Shown piece after piece: positions 22,118-32,342 of a stretch of 64,000 bases of DNA; position 1 is the stretch's first letter; each line of letters opens with the position of its first letter. Position numbers and translations under genes: made by a program. The DNA lies in assembly GCA_963932465.1 (NCBI GenBank), contig OZ010787.1, positions 12,831,284 through 12,895,283 of the forward strand, given 5' to 3'. The DNA is from Maratus speciosus (lineage: Eukaryota > Arthropoda > Arachnida > Araneae > Salticidae). The notes under the pieces are model-generated. The model saw only the letters and a program-made list of their open reading frames with translations. It made no database searches and was not told the origin of the DNA.

Positions 22118-22134
22118 TGGCGCCGTTGCCCAGA
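22118..22134 (+). promoter_or_regulatory. Possible retroelement primer-binding site
   Basis: TGGCGCC followed by a GC-rich tract, five bases after a CA-terminated segment, is the arrangement of LTR-retroelement minus-strand primer sites. The cognate tRNA was not determined. Confidence 0.35.
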
Positions 22135-22476
22135 TTTTTTTCTCCAACAGTAATAAAAAAAAAATACGGGGAGAAGTTTCGTTCCGTATCATCCTTTACC
22201 AGCGACGCGAAAGAACTTCAACAGATTTTTCCCACTGGGGTTGCGGCTTCCCTCCTTCAACTCAGCGCTCAGCTCCGGCGTCAAACTTCATGGGACTTTC
22301 ACTTTCCCTTCCCTGCCCTCGCTGCCCTGATGGACTATTGTGCCTTCGTTGCCGGCGATCCCTCAACATCTCTCTGTGATTCTACTGTCTCAGATACGAT
22401 CTCCTGTGAAGGTGACTACCCCCCAGCTTTGCTGACTTTCCCTGATTCAATATTCTGTTGTTTCTCCAAAGCCTGA
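22135..22476 (+). other. Open frame after candidate LTR, not recognised
   Basis: An open frame runs through 22476 (SSFTSDAKELQQIFPTGVAA, then LAALMDYCAFVAGDPS). The only plausible ATG is at 22330, well inside. It may be untranslated leader or a gag remnant of an LTR element. No domain is visible. Confidence 0.2.
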
Positions 22477-22479
22477 CAC

Positions 22480-24680
22480 AAGGCTGTTTAAACTTCTATC
22501 GTATAATCGTCAATCAAGTCGAGAAACCTTCTCCGATAGCGGTGCGCTTCGCTCAAAAAAAAGGTAACATCTGAACTGTCAACTGTTACGTCCGTCCTGT
22601 GATGTGTGTTCATCTGAAAATAACCACCCCCGCTCCTAAAAAAAGGTGATTTTCACCTGTTTGTGTGCTTTCTGCTCTTCAGTGGTGTGACCGCTTTGTG
22701 AAATATTTTTTTGTGTGTGCGACAATCTCTCAGAAGGAATCATCTGCTCCACCAGCACTTGTAAAAAGTGTGTTGTGACTGTGTGTGCTCTACACTCTGA
22801 TTTTAAGTCGTTTTAAAAAGTGTCATCGGAACGTTCACCTGCTCCAGATATTTTCTAAAAAAAAAATTCTTTTTAAATAAGCCAGAAATCTTCTTTATAG
22901 ATAAGTTTGTGAAATTTTGTGCGTGAGATTTATTGTGTGCCGTTCCCAAGTTGAGTGATAAGGTGCTTCAATTTTTACGAAACATACAGAAATCTTCAAA
23001 ATCTCAAAAAAAATTCTTCAAATGCCTTCGGTGCGCTGTGTGCGCGATGAATAAAATGTGCATTATTTCAGTTAATTTGTTGGTAGTTCATGAAGACAAG
23101 ATAATATATATATATATATATATATATCAGTGAACTGCAGAGATACGATACATTTGAAAGTGAATTCTTATTCTTCAAAAATAACCACATGATTCTTCAA
23201 AAAAAAGTTAATAGATGTGAGCAATTCTCTATCATACCTTTTTAACAGCACTTATGGAGTACGAAAACAGAACCTTATTTATATTTTCCCTTGTTTTCAA
23301 ATTTTTTTTTCTTTCCGTTTCAATTTGTCACTGAAACCATATTAATTTTTTTTTTCATAAAAAAAGTGTTGATTTTTCGGTTCGCTCTGTTTTCATGCTC
23401 AAAGATAAAGCTGTATGCTATCTACAGAATGTGACATAATGGATTTTATTAAGTTTACAGTGAAAGAGAAAATTTTGTCACGTTGTTTCAAAAACAAAAA
23501 GAATTCATAAAGCCACAAACACTTTGCATGTAAGTATGAACAGGGAATGTTTCTATATTAAATTAATTACTATAAATTGTTTTGTTTTTTTATTTTTTCT
23601 TTTCAATTTCGGTAAATTATCAGTTTCTATTCATGTTATGGTTCCCTATTCATACTTGTACTTTTACCATTTGTATTTTCATAAGTTTGTTGATTTGTCA
23701 GCTTGAACGGAGAAATCACTTCTGAACTAATTTTTTTTTATAATTTTTTTAACAGTGATAGCATATTTGTTCCTTATTATCTCCTTCCAAGCTGCGTTTG
23801 TTTGTTTGTTTTTTTAAGTACTTTTTGCAGTTAAAATGATAAAATTATTATACTTTTATTAATATTTCATTTATGATGTTTTATGGTTAAATCATGACAT
23901 ACTTCTCATATTTTTTTCTTCCGTGAATTTACATAAACATGCTATGTTTCCTTTTTCGTAAAAATGATTTTCATGCATTCAAAAATCTAGAGTTTAACCC
24001 TTTAGCCCCACTGGCATACTTTGAAGGTACGCTTATTCTGCCGATAGGCAACAAAAAAAGTTCTCTGCTCCAAGTTTTGCAGTATTTGATATTTTTATAT
24101 AAATATGTGCATATTTCGCTCACAACGTTTGCACATTTTCACTTGTGTGTGACATTTGCACAATTATTCTCAGAATATGTTGCTCGACTCTGACCTTGTT
24201 TGTTTTTTTTGTTTTTTTTTTTGTATTTTAAACCAGAATTACAATTTAGTTACCTGTTTTTTTTTTAATTTTATTGAATTTCGCACACTTTAATCCAACT
24301 TGATGTAGACAGAAATTTAACTTACAGAAATCTTGTGATTGATACACTCATATTTTTTTTACCTTCCCCCCCCCCCACTTCATTTTTCCTTTTGTGTATA
24401 ATTTATTTATGCAACTTATTGAGTTTTATTTTATGTGCATGCATTTCGTTTCTGATAACTAGAGTTTTTGCATACTTACACCTTTTTGAAATACTCGTAT
24501 TATTTATTTTGCATTATTTGGGTTGCTCTATCAAAAAAAAAAAAAAAAAAAAAAAAGAATTCCTCCTTTTTTCCATTTTGGCTTTTAAAAAAAGTAAACA
24601 GCAGAAATTAAATAAAGCGAGATAAAAAAAAAAAAAAGGTTTTGGAGATAACAGATACTTCACCAGTCTATTTTTAAAAG
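22480..24680. other. No gene seen; long T-rich stretches
   Basis: This region is pyrimidine-rich with many homopolymers, a (TA)n run at 23104-23128 and an A27 run near 24531-24556. A long leader of the ORF that follows is possible but cannot be shown. Confidence 0.5.
23104..23128. repeat. (TA)n microsatellite
   Basis: A simple dinucleotide run. Confidence 0.9.
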
Positions 24681-25286
24681 ATGGCAGCTAATGATGAAAA
24701 TTCTATTAGTGATTTTAATCACCCCATTTCTGTATCTCCATGGGTAGATTATTTCGAGGAGATATTATTAAGATATTCGGATTCCATTAATATGGAACCC
24801 ACATCTATTCAAAATTCACTTAAGACCAAAAATGCTGCATCCTTGTCTGAAAATATTATGGATTTCCTTCAGATCATTAAATTCAATTTTCATGTGCTTA
24901 AACTAAACTTTAATGTTCTAAAAGATGATTTTTCCAAATTAAAACAGGAGAAAGATAATTTATTTCTTGTAAATCAGAAACTCCTAGAGAGATTACATGA
25001 AATCACAGCCCAACAGAAATGTAAGGCGAAGCGTACTAAATGTAGTAAGACTATGGGTGATCAGGTGGTAGATGTCAACAACAAACTCCCTCCATCTGCC
25101 CTACATAAATCAACTCAAATTGTCCCCTCTTATATGTGTAAACAAGAAAAGTTACCACAACTGGAAAATAATAAAAAAGACACATATCTTAGCTCCGACC
25201 TGCACACTCAAGGTAGTGGAACATACTTATTTTCATTTCTTAAAAGAAATTCTGGTTCGAAACGTATTAAACCAGGGTCAAATTAA
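24681..25286 (+). CDS. Hypothetical 201-residue protein, coiled-coil centre
   Basis: The ORF begins at ATG 24681 (aaaagATGGCAG, good context) and stops at 25284-25286, far longer than chance in this AT-rich DNA. Residues about 65-115 (IMDFLQIIKFNFHVLKLNFN and on to KLLERLHEITAQ) have leucine/phenylalanine heptad spacing and probably form a coiled coil. The C-terminal third is polar and basic (KRNSGSKRIKPGSN). There is no signal peptide and no zinc knuckle. It could be the gag-like ORF of the LTR element proposed at 21.7 kb, an ORF1-type protein, or a host gene exon. A SINE pair follows 70 bp later. I do not recognise the family. Confidence 0.4.
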   Translation: MAANDENSISDFNHPISVSPWVDYFEEILLRYSDSINMEPTSIQNSLKTKNAASLSENIMDFLQIIKFNFHVLKLNFNVLKDDFSKLKQEKDNLFLVNQKLLERLHEITAQQKCKAKRTKCSKTMGDQVVDVNNKLPPSALHKSTQIVPSYMCKQEKLPQLENNKKDTYLSSDLHTQGSGTYLFSFLKRNSGSKRIKPGSN

Positions 25287-25335
25287 CTCAAGTATTACGG
25301 AAGATTAGTTTGAGGTTGGCACCTATGATACAATA

Positions 25336-25665
25336 TTACAAATGAAAATCAAATAAATTGCTTAAAAGGCGCAAAGGCCAACATAATGAAAAAGACTCCA
25401 TGCCGGGACTCGAACCCGGGCCATCAGTATAGCGTACTGACTTTCTACCGAGTAAACCACATGGAACGACACGGGAAATTTTCTCACTATTACATGTTGG
25501 CAAGGCTACAAACGCAGCACAAGAGGGAATTTTTATCGTGACCCACCGACATGGGGTAAACACGAAATTTAATTAAATCCAGCATCGATTGAAACTATAT
25601 TAATACCTGGAAATTTTTCCAGGGAGAAACATTCGCCTTGCATACAATATTTCAAATAAAAATTG
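25336..25665 (-). repeat. tRNA-derived SINE (family S), minus copy
   Basis: Reverse-complemented, it has a pol III A box in ATGTGGTTTACTCGGTAGAA and a B box CCGGGTTCGAGTCCCGG, with a tRNA-like ATACTGATG between (about 25395-25470). The tail reads CCTTTTAAGCAATT. It is arranged tail to tail with the plus copy at 25680, forming an inverted pair. Copies at 47.7 and 48.1 kb confirm a dispersed family. Confidence 0.75.
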
Positions 25666-25671
25666 CCTTTT

Positions 25672-26035
25672 AAGCAATTAATTTGAAATTTGATTTTCAT
25701 TTGAAATATTGTATGCAAGGCGAATGGTTCTCTCTGGAAAAATTTCCAAGTATTAATATAGTTTCAATCGATGCTGGATTTAATTAAGTTTCGTGTTTGC
25801 CCCATGTAGGTGGTTCACGATAAATATTCCATCTTGTGCTGCGTTTGTAGCCTTGCTAACATTTAATAGTGAGAAATTTTCCAGGCTGGGTATCGTTCCA
25901 TGTGGTTTAGTCGGTAGAATGTCAGTGCGCTATACTGATGCTCCGGGTTCGAGTCCCAGCATGGAATCTTTTTCACTATGTTCGCCTTTGCGCCTTTTAA
26001 GCAATTAATTTGAAATTTGATTTTCATTTGAAATC
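25672..26035 (+). repeat. tRNA-derived SINE (family S), plus copy
   Basis: The head at about 25890-25970 has an A box (TGTGGTTTAGTCGGTAGAAT) and a B box (CCGGGTTCGAGTCCC). The 5' unique region starts at ATCGATGCTGGATTTAATTA and the 3' end reads CGCCTTTTAAGCAATTAA. It is the mirror of the preceding copy, and the pair forms a roughly 700-bp palindrome centred near 25685. Confidence 0.75.
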
Positions 26036-26040
26036 ATCAC

Positions 26041-26340
26041 AGTGTTTATGACAATTTCGTCACAAATGACACATATTTCACAAATTGGTCACAGTGTGAC
26101 TTCAAAGCATTGTCGCTTTCGTGACAGGTTTGTCACAAAGTTAATGCCAAAATAATCACAAATGACACACTTTTCACAAATTTGTCACACCGTGACTTCA
26201 CAGAGTGGTCACAATGTAACGTCACAAACGACCTCTAAAACGGCCATAACGACTTCTCATTCTAGTCACTATGACGTCACATCGACGGTCATAAAATCAC
26301 AGTGTGACTTCACAATGACGTCGCCGTGACGTCACCATGC
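26041..26340. repeat. GTGAC/GTCAC-rich repeat array with CRE-like motifs
   Basis: Two diverged units of roughly 105 bp (26060 and 26155 starts) share TCACAAATGACACA...TTTCACAAATTTGTCACA...GTGACTTCACA. They are followed by a dense series of TGACGTCA-type and GTGACGTCAC motifs to 26335. The alternation of GTCAC and GTGAC gives many small hairpins. It may be a minisatellite or an element end. Confidence 0.55.
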
Positions 26341-26703
26341 TTTACGGGAATATTCACCTGTCGCATATTTTAAATGTTATGATTTTTTAATACTTCATTT
26401 ATAAGTGATTTTATCTAGTTGTTATAAAATTCATTAGTGATTAGTTAATTAAATAATTGTTGATACAATTTAATATGTATAATGTCTATATCATGTATTG
26501 ATACCCAATTTATAAATTTTATTTTAAAATGACGATACATATATACGAGTATATATGTATTATATCTTCACTTATAATTGATTGCTATCTGATGACAACT
26601 GTTCCTGAGCTGACGCATGTTGAAAATTGTCTTAAAACGCTTTAACAGCATTTTCTGAAAGATCCTTTAACAAAAAAAATGGAAAGCGCTGAATAATAAT
26701 TTA

Positions 26704-27304
26704 CAGACGTGTGAAAATTATTAGAATAATTGTGAAATTTACATTAAAAACTTGTTATATTATAGAAGTATTTAAAAATTATTGATACATTTAATATTTA
26801 GTGTGCATCGCCTTTTTTTTTATTAAAGAAATGTTGGCATACTTGTCTTGGCATACTTTGCATGAGTTTCTGGCAATTAATTTGTATTTCGTTGTCATGA
26901 TGCCAAATTTGGATGAGTCTTTCTATCAGACCAGTCTTGTTTGTGATGTTGTATTTCTTTAATTTTATCTTTACAATGGCCTAAAGGTTCTCTATGGGGT
27001 TCATATCTGGACTGTTTCCAGGCCATGGAAGTGTTTTCTTTAATTAAATTAAAGAAATGAAACATCACAAACAAGAATGTTCTGATAGAAAAACTCATCC
27101 AAATTTGGCATCATGACAACGAAATACAAATTAATTTCCAAAAACGCCTACAAAATATGCCAAGGCGTATCGAATCTTTAATAAAAAAGAAGGGGATGCA
27201 CACTAAATATTAACTTTATCAATATTTTTAAATGTGTTATTTCTTTAATATAACAAGATTTTAATGTAAATTTTACAATTATTCTAATAATTTTCACACG
27301 TCTG
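26704..27304. mobile_element. Foldback element derived from a Tc1-like transposon
   Basis: This 601-bp palindromic element is flanked by TA (26702-26703 and 27305-27306). Its ends are CAGACGTGTGAAAATTATTA and the exact complement. Each arm of about 230-240 bp carries the last codons of a Tc1-like transposase. The plus strand of the right arm reads IWHHDNEIQINF..MPRRIESLIKKKGMHTKY, the left arm holds the same in inverse, and a SPDMNPIENL remnant lies at the centre (minus, near 27010). It arose by inverted duplication of the 3' part of a transposon. Confidence 0.85.
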
Positions 27305-27334
27305 TAGTGCATTTAGGAAGAAAAAGTAATTCAC

Positions 27335-27608
27335 GAATATGCAGGAAATTTCTTTTTTGAGAGAAAATTGATTGTTCGTCTTTTAGGATGAAGGGGAGGG
27401 AGAGGGTGCAGGTTGTGTTTTTGGCTCCTGCGTGTCTGTCACTGCCATCTTTACTGTATTTTCAAACAAAATAATTTTGTGAATGTCAAAGAAATAATTT
27501 CTTTTCAGCGACTGAAAAATAAATAAGCACGAAAATAGAAAAATGAAAATTGAGTGGGCTGGAAGAGTAAATTATTGGGTGGGCTCGGTGGTAAGTTGAC
27601 GCCACTGT
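27335..27608. repeat. Dispersed repeat, diverged pair with 52508-52768
   Basis: Shared blocks include ATGCAGGAAAT, TTTTTGAGAGAAA, ATTTCAGCGA, and GGAAGAG followed by TAAATTATT and GTAAGTTG. The match extends over about 260 bp in the same orientation at 52.5 kb. The family is unknown. Confidence 0.55.
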
Positions 27609-27801
27609 AAACAAGCCTTTATCTAGGATATGAGAGGGGCGATATACGGGGTATAACATTTGACTGGTTGAGAGGATTCAGGGCAAAAGCGAATCGTCAA
27701 GCATCTTGGCGAGCCTACCATTATCACCAACCTAATGCTTGTTAACTTGTCTCATTCATATAAGAAAAGGTAGAGCTACTACAATTATTATAGTAGTCCG
27801 A

Positions 27802-28275
27802 AGGAAAGGGCAGCTGACGTCACTTTTGGTCAAATTACTGTTGGATAGCAAGAAATGGACTATATTCCAAATCTGGGTTCCAGGCTGAAAAAAATCACTT
27901 GGTACTGGTCATTTACCCAAAGAACTTCTAATAACTGATAAGAAGGGAAGCTACTACTGCTTTCCACATTAACTGTTTCGCTGGCTGGCAGTGGCAGGGA
28001 TTTACATTGCGTCTACGGAGCTTTCCCTTCTTTACGCTAGAAGTTTTTGTTTTGACCACATGATTATGACGTAGATGGAATATCCTTCGTATCTATCCGT
28101 TCTTTATGGCTCCTACTGTACACGTGAGTACGGGCTATATGATTTGTCTACGTTTAACACATCTATGATATGATTGTCCTACGTCGCCATGTCGATTTCT
28201 GCAATGATCGCTACGACAAAAATGTAGTGGTAGATTAGTTGAAGGAAGTGTTTGGCCGTAAACATGCCTTTTCCT
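27802..28275 (-). mobile_element. MITE family A, diverged copy with internal insertion
   Basis: The left end is AAGGAAAGGGCAGCTGACGT and the right end is AACATGCCTTTTCCT. Between about 27860 and 28097 the copy contains some 240 bp absent from other copies, and family sequence then resumes (GGCTCCTACTGTACACGTGA). TA duplication is no longer visible. Confidence 0.7.
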
Positions 28276-30245
28276 AGCGAGTTTCGCCCCGTTCTGGAAC
28301 AGAAAATGCCTAGATTTGCTATAGTTTGGACAAACCAGTCTGTTTAATCACAGTCTGTGCACCATATGTCGCCACTCTCATAGAGAGGCACGCTACCTTC
28401 ATCAGGTCAAACTTTATTGGGACAATTAAAATGAGAAAACTACACAGAAATAACGAGAACACTAACAGAAACGACAAGAAAACTACCCCGAAATGACGAG
28501 GGAACTACCCATAATACAAGCAGCTTGATTTATAATTTATTGCAGATGATTAAAATTCAAACCTTGATTTATATTATTTGTAGTTCATCATCATATCACC
28601 TTTTAGAAATATATTATCTGTATTATAAAGAACAAACGTGTCCGTGCGTAACGCTGACGTCATTTTAATGGTGGTAACACCAGACGATTAAATTTAACTT
28701 TTATTAACTTTTATTGCAATTTTTTAAATTTCTAAATGCTGCACATTTTCAATTTTTACACCTTCAAATAGTGGAAAAAATCTACTTTAAAATGCATTTT
28801 GTTTGAAAACTATATCGCAATTTGTTTGAATCGCCATTTCTGCAATTTTTTTTTAAAATAATTTTCAATCTTGATTTTTTTTTTCAATTCTATCTCTATC
28901 GCGTGCAGACGATTACAAAAGATAAATCCGTTTGCACTTAAATTAATATAAAAAGCTCATCATTTGTACCCAGCTTATATTCCATAAAGAAATCAAAACG
29001 TTCATCAACCAATAAATGAAACATTAAAATATAAATAAAACACAAATTTAAGACGTGTAATCGAATTTCGCGCTTAAACCACTGAAATGAAAAAAAAACT
29101 GATTGTAAATAGCGATCTTTAGTGATTTCTTCGGCTGTTAACTTCTGACGGGAGGCCAATATGAAAATATCGCTTTTAATACGTTTCAAAACTTTATTTG
29201 AACGCATTATTGCTATTTCTCATATAAATATGATTTTTGTATCGTTACTGGGCATTCTAAAAAATATATTAAATCTTAAAAATCTGTTGGAGTTATCAAT
29301 TAAAATAACAGTAGACTCGTGCCAGGCTTTCTTACAGCAATCTTTGTGATTATTTGCTGATTCGTTTTTCATTAATATTTGATTAACTACTACTTTTTTT
29401 TTTTTTAATCAGACAACGTGTTTTAAAGATATAGAAGTGTACTACGCCAAAAGGAGCTTGCAGAACTTTTCAAAAAATACCTCATTCATCGATATATGTG
29501 ATGGTTTTCACATATATTCTGTAACCCGGGAAGCCCGGATTTATCCACTTGTATTGATAACATAACATCGTTTATGAAAAAGGTTAGTTACCTCTAAACC
29601 ACTAAAACAAAATTCAGAGAAACTTATCTTAGTTTAAATAAAAATGTACAAATTAATGTAGTATTTAAAATCTATTTATTTTAGCAATTTTCATCAGAAT
29701 TGTTTTGTTTTTTTTTGATTGAAAAATCTTGAAAAGGATTTAACTTGTTCTTTTAAATTAAAAATGTGCATTTTCATTTTTGTGATTTTATTCTACGCAA
29801 AAACACGGAGCATTATTTAGTGCTGTGACCCTGATCCTCCACGTCCTCCCCCCCCCCCCCAATACACACACATTTGACGAAAGAGAGTCGTCGGGTATGG
29901 AGGTAGATTTATCGTATCTAGAAGAGTTCCTGGGTCGGATTATAACAGACCCGAGCCCTCAAAACTCGACAAACAGTTTAATGTAATTACGGAGAAATAG
30001 TCTATAACGTCTTTTATGTTGAAAAATGAACATGGAAAGAGTCATTCATATTCGAATGCATAGTTTTTCATCTAAAACAATTTTCTGAATTTTCTTTCGA
30101 AAAATCGTGTTAACCTGAACCCAACCCGGAAGAATTAAAACTCAACCCGAGCCGAAACTAAATGAAACTCGAAACATTTACTATCAACCCTCACCAAACA
30201 CGACCTTCACCGAAAAATAAATAACACCAACTCGATCCGACCAAT
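28276..30245. other. No gene seen
   Basis: AT-rich intergenic sequence with short chance ORFs, a tandem-like ACTACCC..GAAA(C/T)GACGAG region at 28430-28510 and a C10 run near 29850. Confidence 0.5.
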
Positions 30246-30519
30246 GCCCCCTACATAACGAAGAAAGCCTTGACACGCGTCACGAAAACGCCGCACAAAG
30301 CAGGAAAAACAAAGAAAAAATTCGAACAACTTCCGTGTTTCGTTTTCTTTGGCTCGTGGCATTATTAATTATTATTAGAAAATAAGAATTAATAATTCCA
30401 CGAGCCAACGAAATAGAAACATGCAAGTTGTTCGAATTCTTTTTCTTTGTTTTGCTTGCTTTATGTAACGTTTTCGTGACTTCTGTCAAGACTTTCTCCC
30501 TTATCTAGGGGACGTTGAT
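30246..30519. repeat. Inverted repeat of about 270 bp
   Basis: The arms GTCACGAAAACG..AAAACAAAGAAAAA-TTCGAACAACTT and their complements pair around an AATTATTATTAGAAAATAAG loop near 30375. The outer part CCCCCTA...AGGGG also pairs. It is a non-coding MITE-like hairpin. No target duplication was seen. Confidence 0.7.
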
Positions 30520-30633
30520 CCGACCCTACATGAACGGAGAGTAAAATCGGGTTATCCGAACCGGTGCAACACTCTAATCTGGAGTTACAAATGAGGTATC
30601 TAGTCCACCTACACATGATCTTTTAAATTAGCG

Positions 30634-31010
30634 AATAGATCAGTTTCAGCCACATGACAACATGCCCACCAATTTTCCACCAACCAATCAAAATCACCGA
30701 TCTTTTAGCGCTCAACCAATGGAAGTGGAGAAACCCGAGAAAATTGGCAAGCAAACATCCACGAGGTTGTCAAGTTGGTTGCCAGCGAGGCTAACGAAAA
30801 AGACAGGCTACCGCGGTGCATTCCTAATATCTTTTTTACAGACCGCTAGAGTGGCGTCAGGCTCTTTTCGTACTTCTGCATTGGTGCATTCGAGCATCAC
30901 GTGACTCCAGCGGTCTGTAAAAAATATATACGCGTAAAGCACCGCGGTAGCCTTTCTTTTTCTTCAGCCTCGAGTTGCCAGGGTGTGACGTCAGTTGAAA
31001 CTGATCTATT
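30634..31010. mobile_element. Palindromic MITE with AATAGATCAGTTTCA ends
   Basis: The ends AATAGATCAGTTTCAGCCAC and the inverted AATAGATCAGTTTCAACTGA bound about 377 bp. The inner arms GGCTACCGCGGTGC and GCACCGCGGTAGCC and ACAGACCGCT/AGCGGTCTGT pair around 30880. It is non-coding. TA lies inside the outermost bases, so the exact insertion edges are uncertain. Confidence 0.7.
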
Positions 31011-31181
31011 ATACAGGAAAGATTAATAAATTTAATTTTAACGAATTAAATACAATTAAATAATATATAAGTGAAAGTCCGGATCTACTGTTCCCTTTTA
31101 AGAAAGCCGGCCTCTGTAAAGATAAGTTGTGGGGTTGCAGACTCTTTACATTCTTTACCGAGAATAGAGTTGTGCTCCCCT

Positions 31182-31182
<1 letters not shown>

Positions 31183-31214
<32 letters not shown>
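31183..31214. repeat. (TA)n microsatellite
   Basis: A simple dinucleotide run about 95 bp upstream of the exon A acceptor. Confidence 0.9.
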
Positions 31215-31220
<6 letters not shown>

Positions 31221-31308
31221 TTACCTATTTATATTTTTATTTATCTTAGAAAACATTTAAATGTACTACTAACGTAAGTATTTTTTACTTCGTTTTTTCC
31301 CAATGTAG

Positions 31309-31531
31309 CTGTTTTTCTGCATTCTTTTACTTTCTCTGGTACTTGCTGCAGAAAGTACTTTCTTTCGTATGTTGCATTTGCATCATATGCAACCAAAATC
31401 ACCATGCAAACCAAATTGTTGTGCTCATAAGAAATGTGCTCCTGCCTCACATGCTCATTGCAAGCCAAATCAAATGAGGAAGCCTCATGCTGGATGGTGT
31501 GGATGTTGTCCAAAATGTATGACTCAATTAA
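31309..31531 (+). CDS. Cysteine-rich secreted protein, signal-peptide exon (exon A)
   Basis: This exon is bounded by a pyrimidine-rich acceptor (CGTTTTTTCCCAATGTAG, AG at 31307-31308) and a strong donor GTAAGT at 31532. The frame opens directly with a hydrophobic signal-peptide core (LFFCILLLSLVLAA). It continues into a cysteine-rich region with nine cysteines, including NCCAHKKC and the diagnostic WCGCCPKC. It ends in phase 1 after Leu. No initiator ATG precedes the hydrophobic core, so a short upstream exon must supply it; I could not identify one. The CGCCPxC..L pattern before an intron resembles the small IGFBP-N-like / fungal-protease-inhibitor-like secreted proteins of arthropods. A role in haemolymph, cuticle or venom cannot be told from sequence. 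The partner exon is at 45055. Confidence 0.7.
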
Positions 31532-31614
31532 GTAAGTATTAAATAGAGAAAAATAGAATGTATTGCAAAATAATTTTATGGTCAAATAAAAACCTTTTAA
31601 ATGATATTAGGATC

Positions 31615-32161
31615 TACTACAATGTGAATCTACAGAACGTAAAAACAACTATCTTCTGTCACGTAAAAGCTCATACAACTTAGAAAAACTCTACTGCCAG
31701 TCGGTAGCTCTTCTGTCACATTCGGACTGAGATTTAAAAATCGCAACATTTCCTCATTATTCTTCAGTAATAATTTATGTCCTTATTATGTCCTTATTAT
31801 GTATTATTTATCCTAAAAAATGATTTTATAGATCAAGGAAATAAAAATATGCTTATACAATGTTTCAACTTTCCACCAATTAAAAAAATCTACTCATTAA
31901 TCAAGCTAAATCCCATGTACTCGGCACAGAAATGAAAACTAAATTAATCGACAAGTCCTTCGATATTTAAGAAGGCTTTGTGGAGACCTCTACAAAACTT
32001 TTTTAGGCCTACAAATCATATTAGAGGCCTTTGTAGCTGTAAAATATTACCACATGACAGATCAGAGGAAAGAAAGCACTCTCAATACATTTTTTTCTGG
32101 AAGGCTGATAATTTTTCATATCACTCAACCGCAAGAAAAGTGACACAACTAAAAAATAGTA
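31615..32161. other. Intron sequence, nothing specific
   Basis: Start of the 13.5-kb intron. The only features are a short GTCCTTATTAT direct repeat near 31778-31800 and chance ORFs. Confidence 0.5.
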
Positions 32162-32340
32162 CCGTAATTTCCGGCCTATAATCCGCAGATCAAACAATCA
32201 TATTTCGATCCACAAATTTTATTTAATATTTTATTGAAACTAAATATTTACCGAGGTTTAATAAGTTACATTTTATGAAATAAGATTTCCAGGTCCGAAC
32301 ATAATTGTTTGATCCGCGGATTATAGGCCAAAAATTACAG
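32162..32340. mobile_element. 179-bp MITE, TA target
   Basis: The ends CCGTAATTTCCGGCCTATAA and the inverted CTGTAATTTTTGGCCTATAA match over about 36 bp (to GATCAAACAAT). TA flanks both sides (32160-32161, 32341-32342). It is non-coding. Confidence 0.85.
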
Positions 32341-32342
32341 TA

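Noticed and set aside
24335..24625. 96-codon hydrophobic ORF
   Set aside because: Produced by homopolymer and T-rich sequence; ends in a poly-Lys run from an A27 tract.
25395..25470. Functional tRNA gene on the minus strand
   Set aside because: The same tRNA-like unit recurs with identical non-tRNA flanks at 25.9 and 47.9 kb, so it is a SINE head.
26041..26340. CRISPR-like array
   Set aside because: Repeats are diverged, spacers are not unique and the context is eukaryotic.
31261..31276. Possible tiny upstream exon with ATG just before GTAAGTATT, ahead of exon A
   Set aside because: The ATG is followed by an in-frame TAA after two codons, and the resulting intron would be only about 35 bp, too short for normal splicing.
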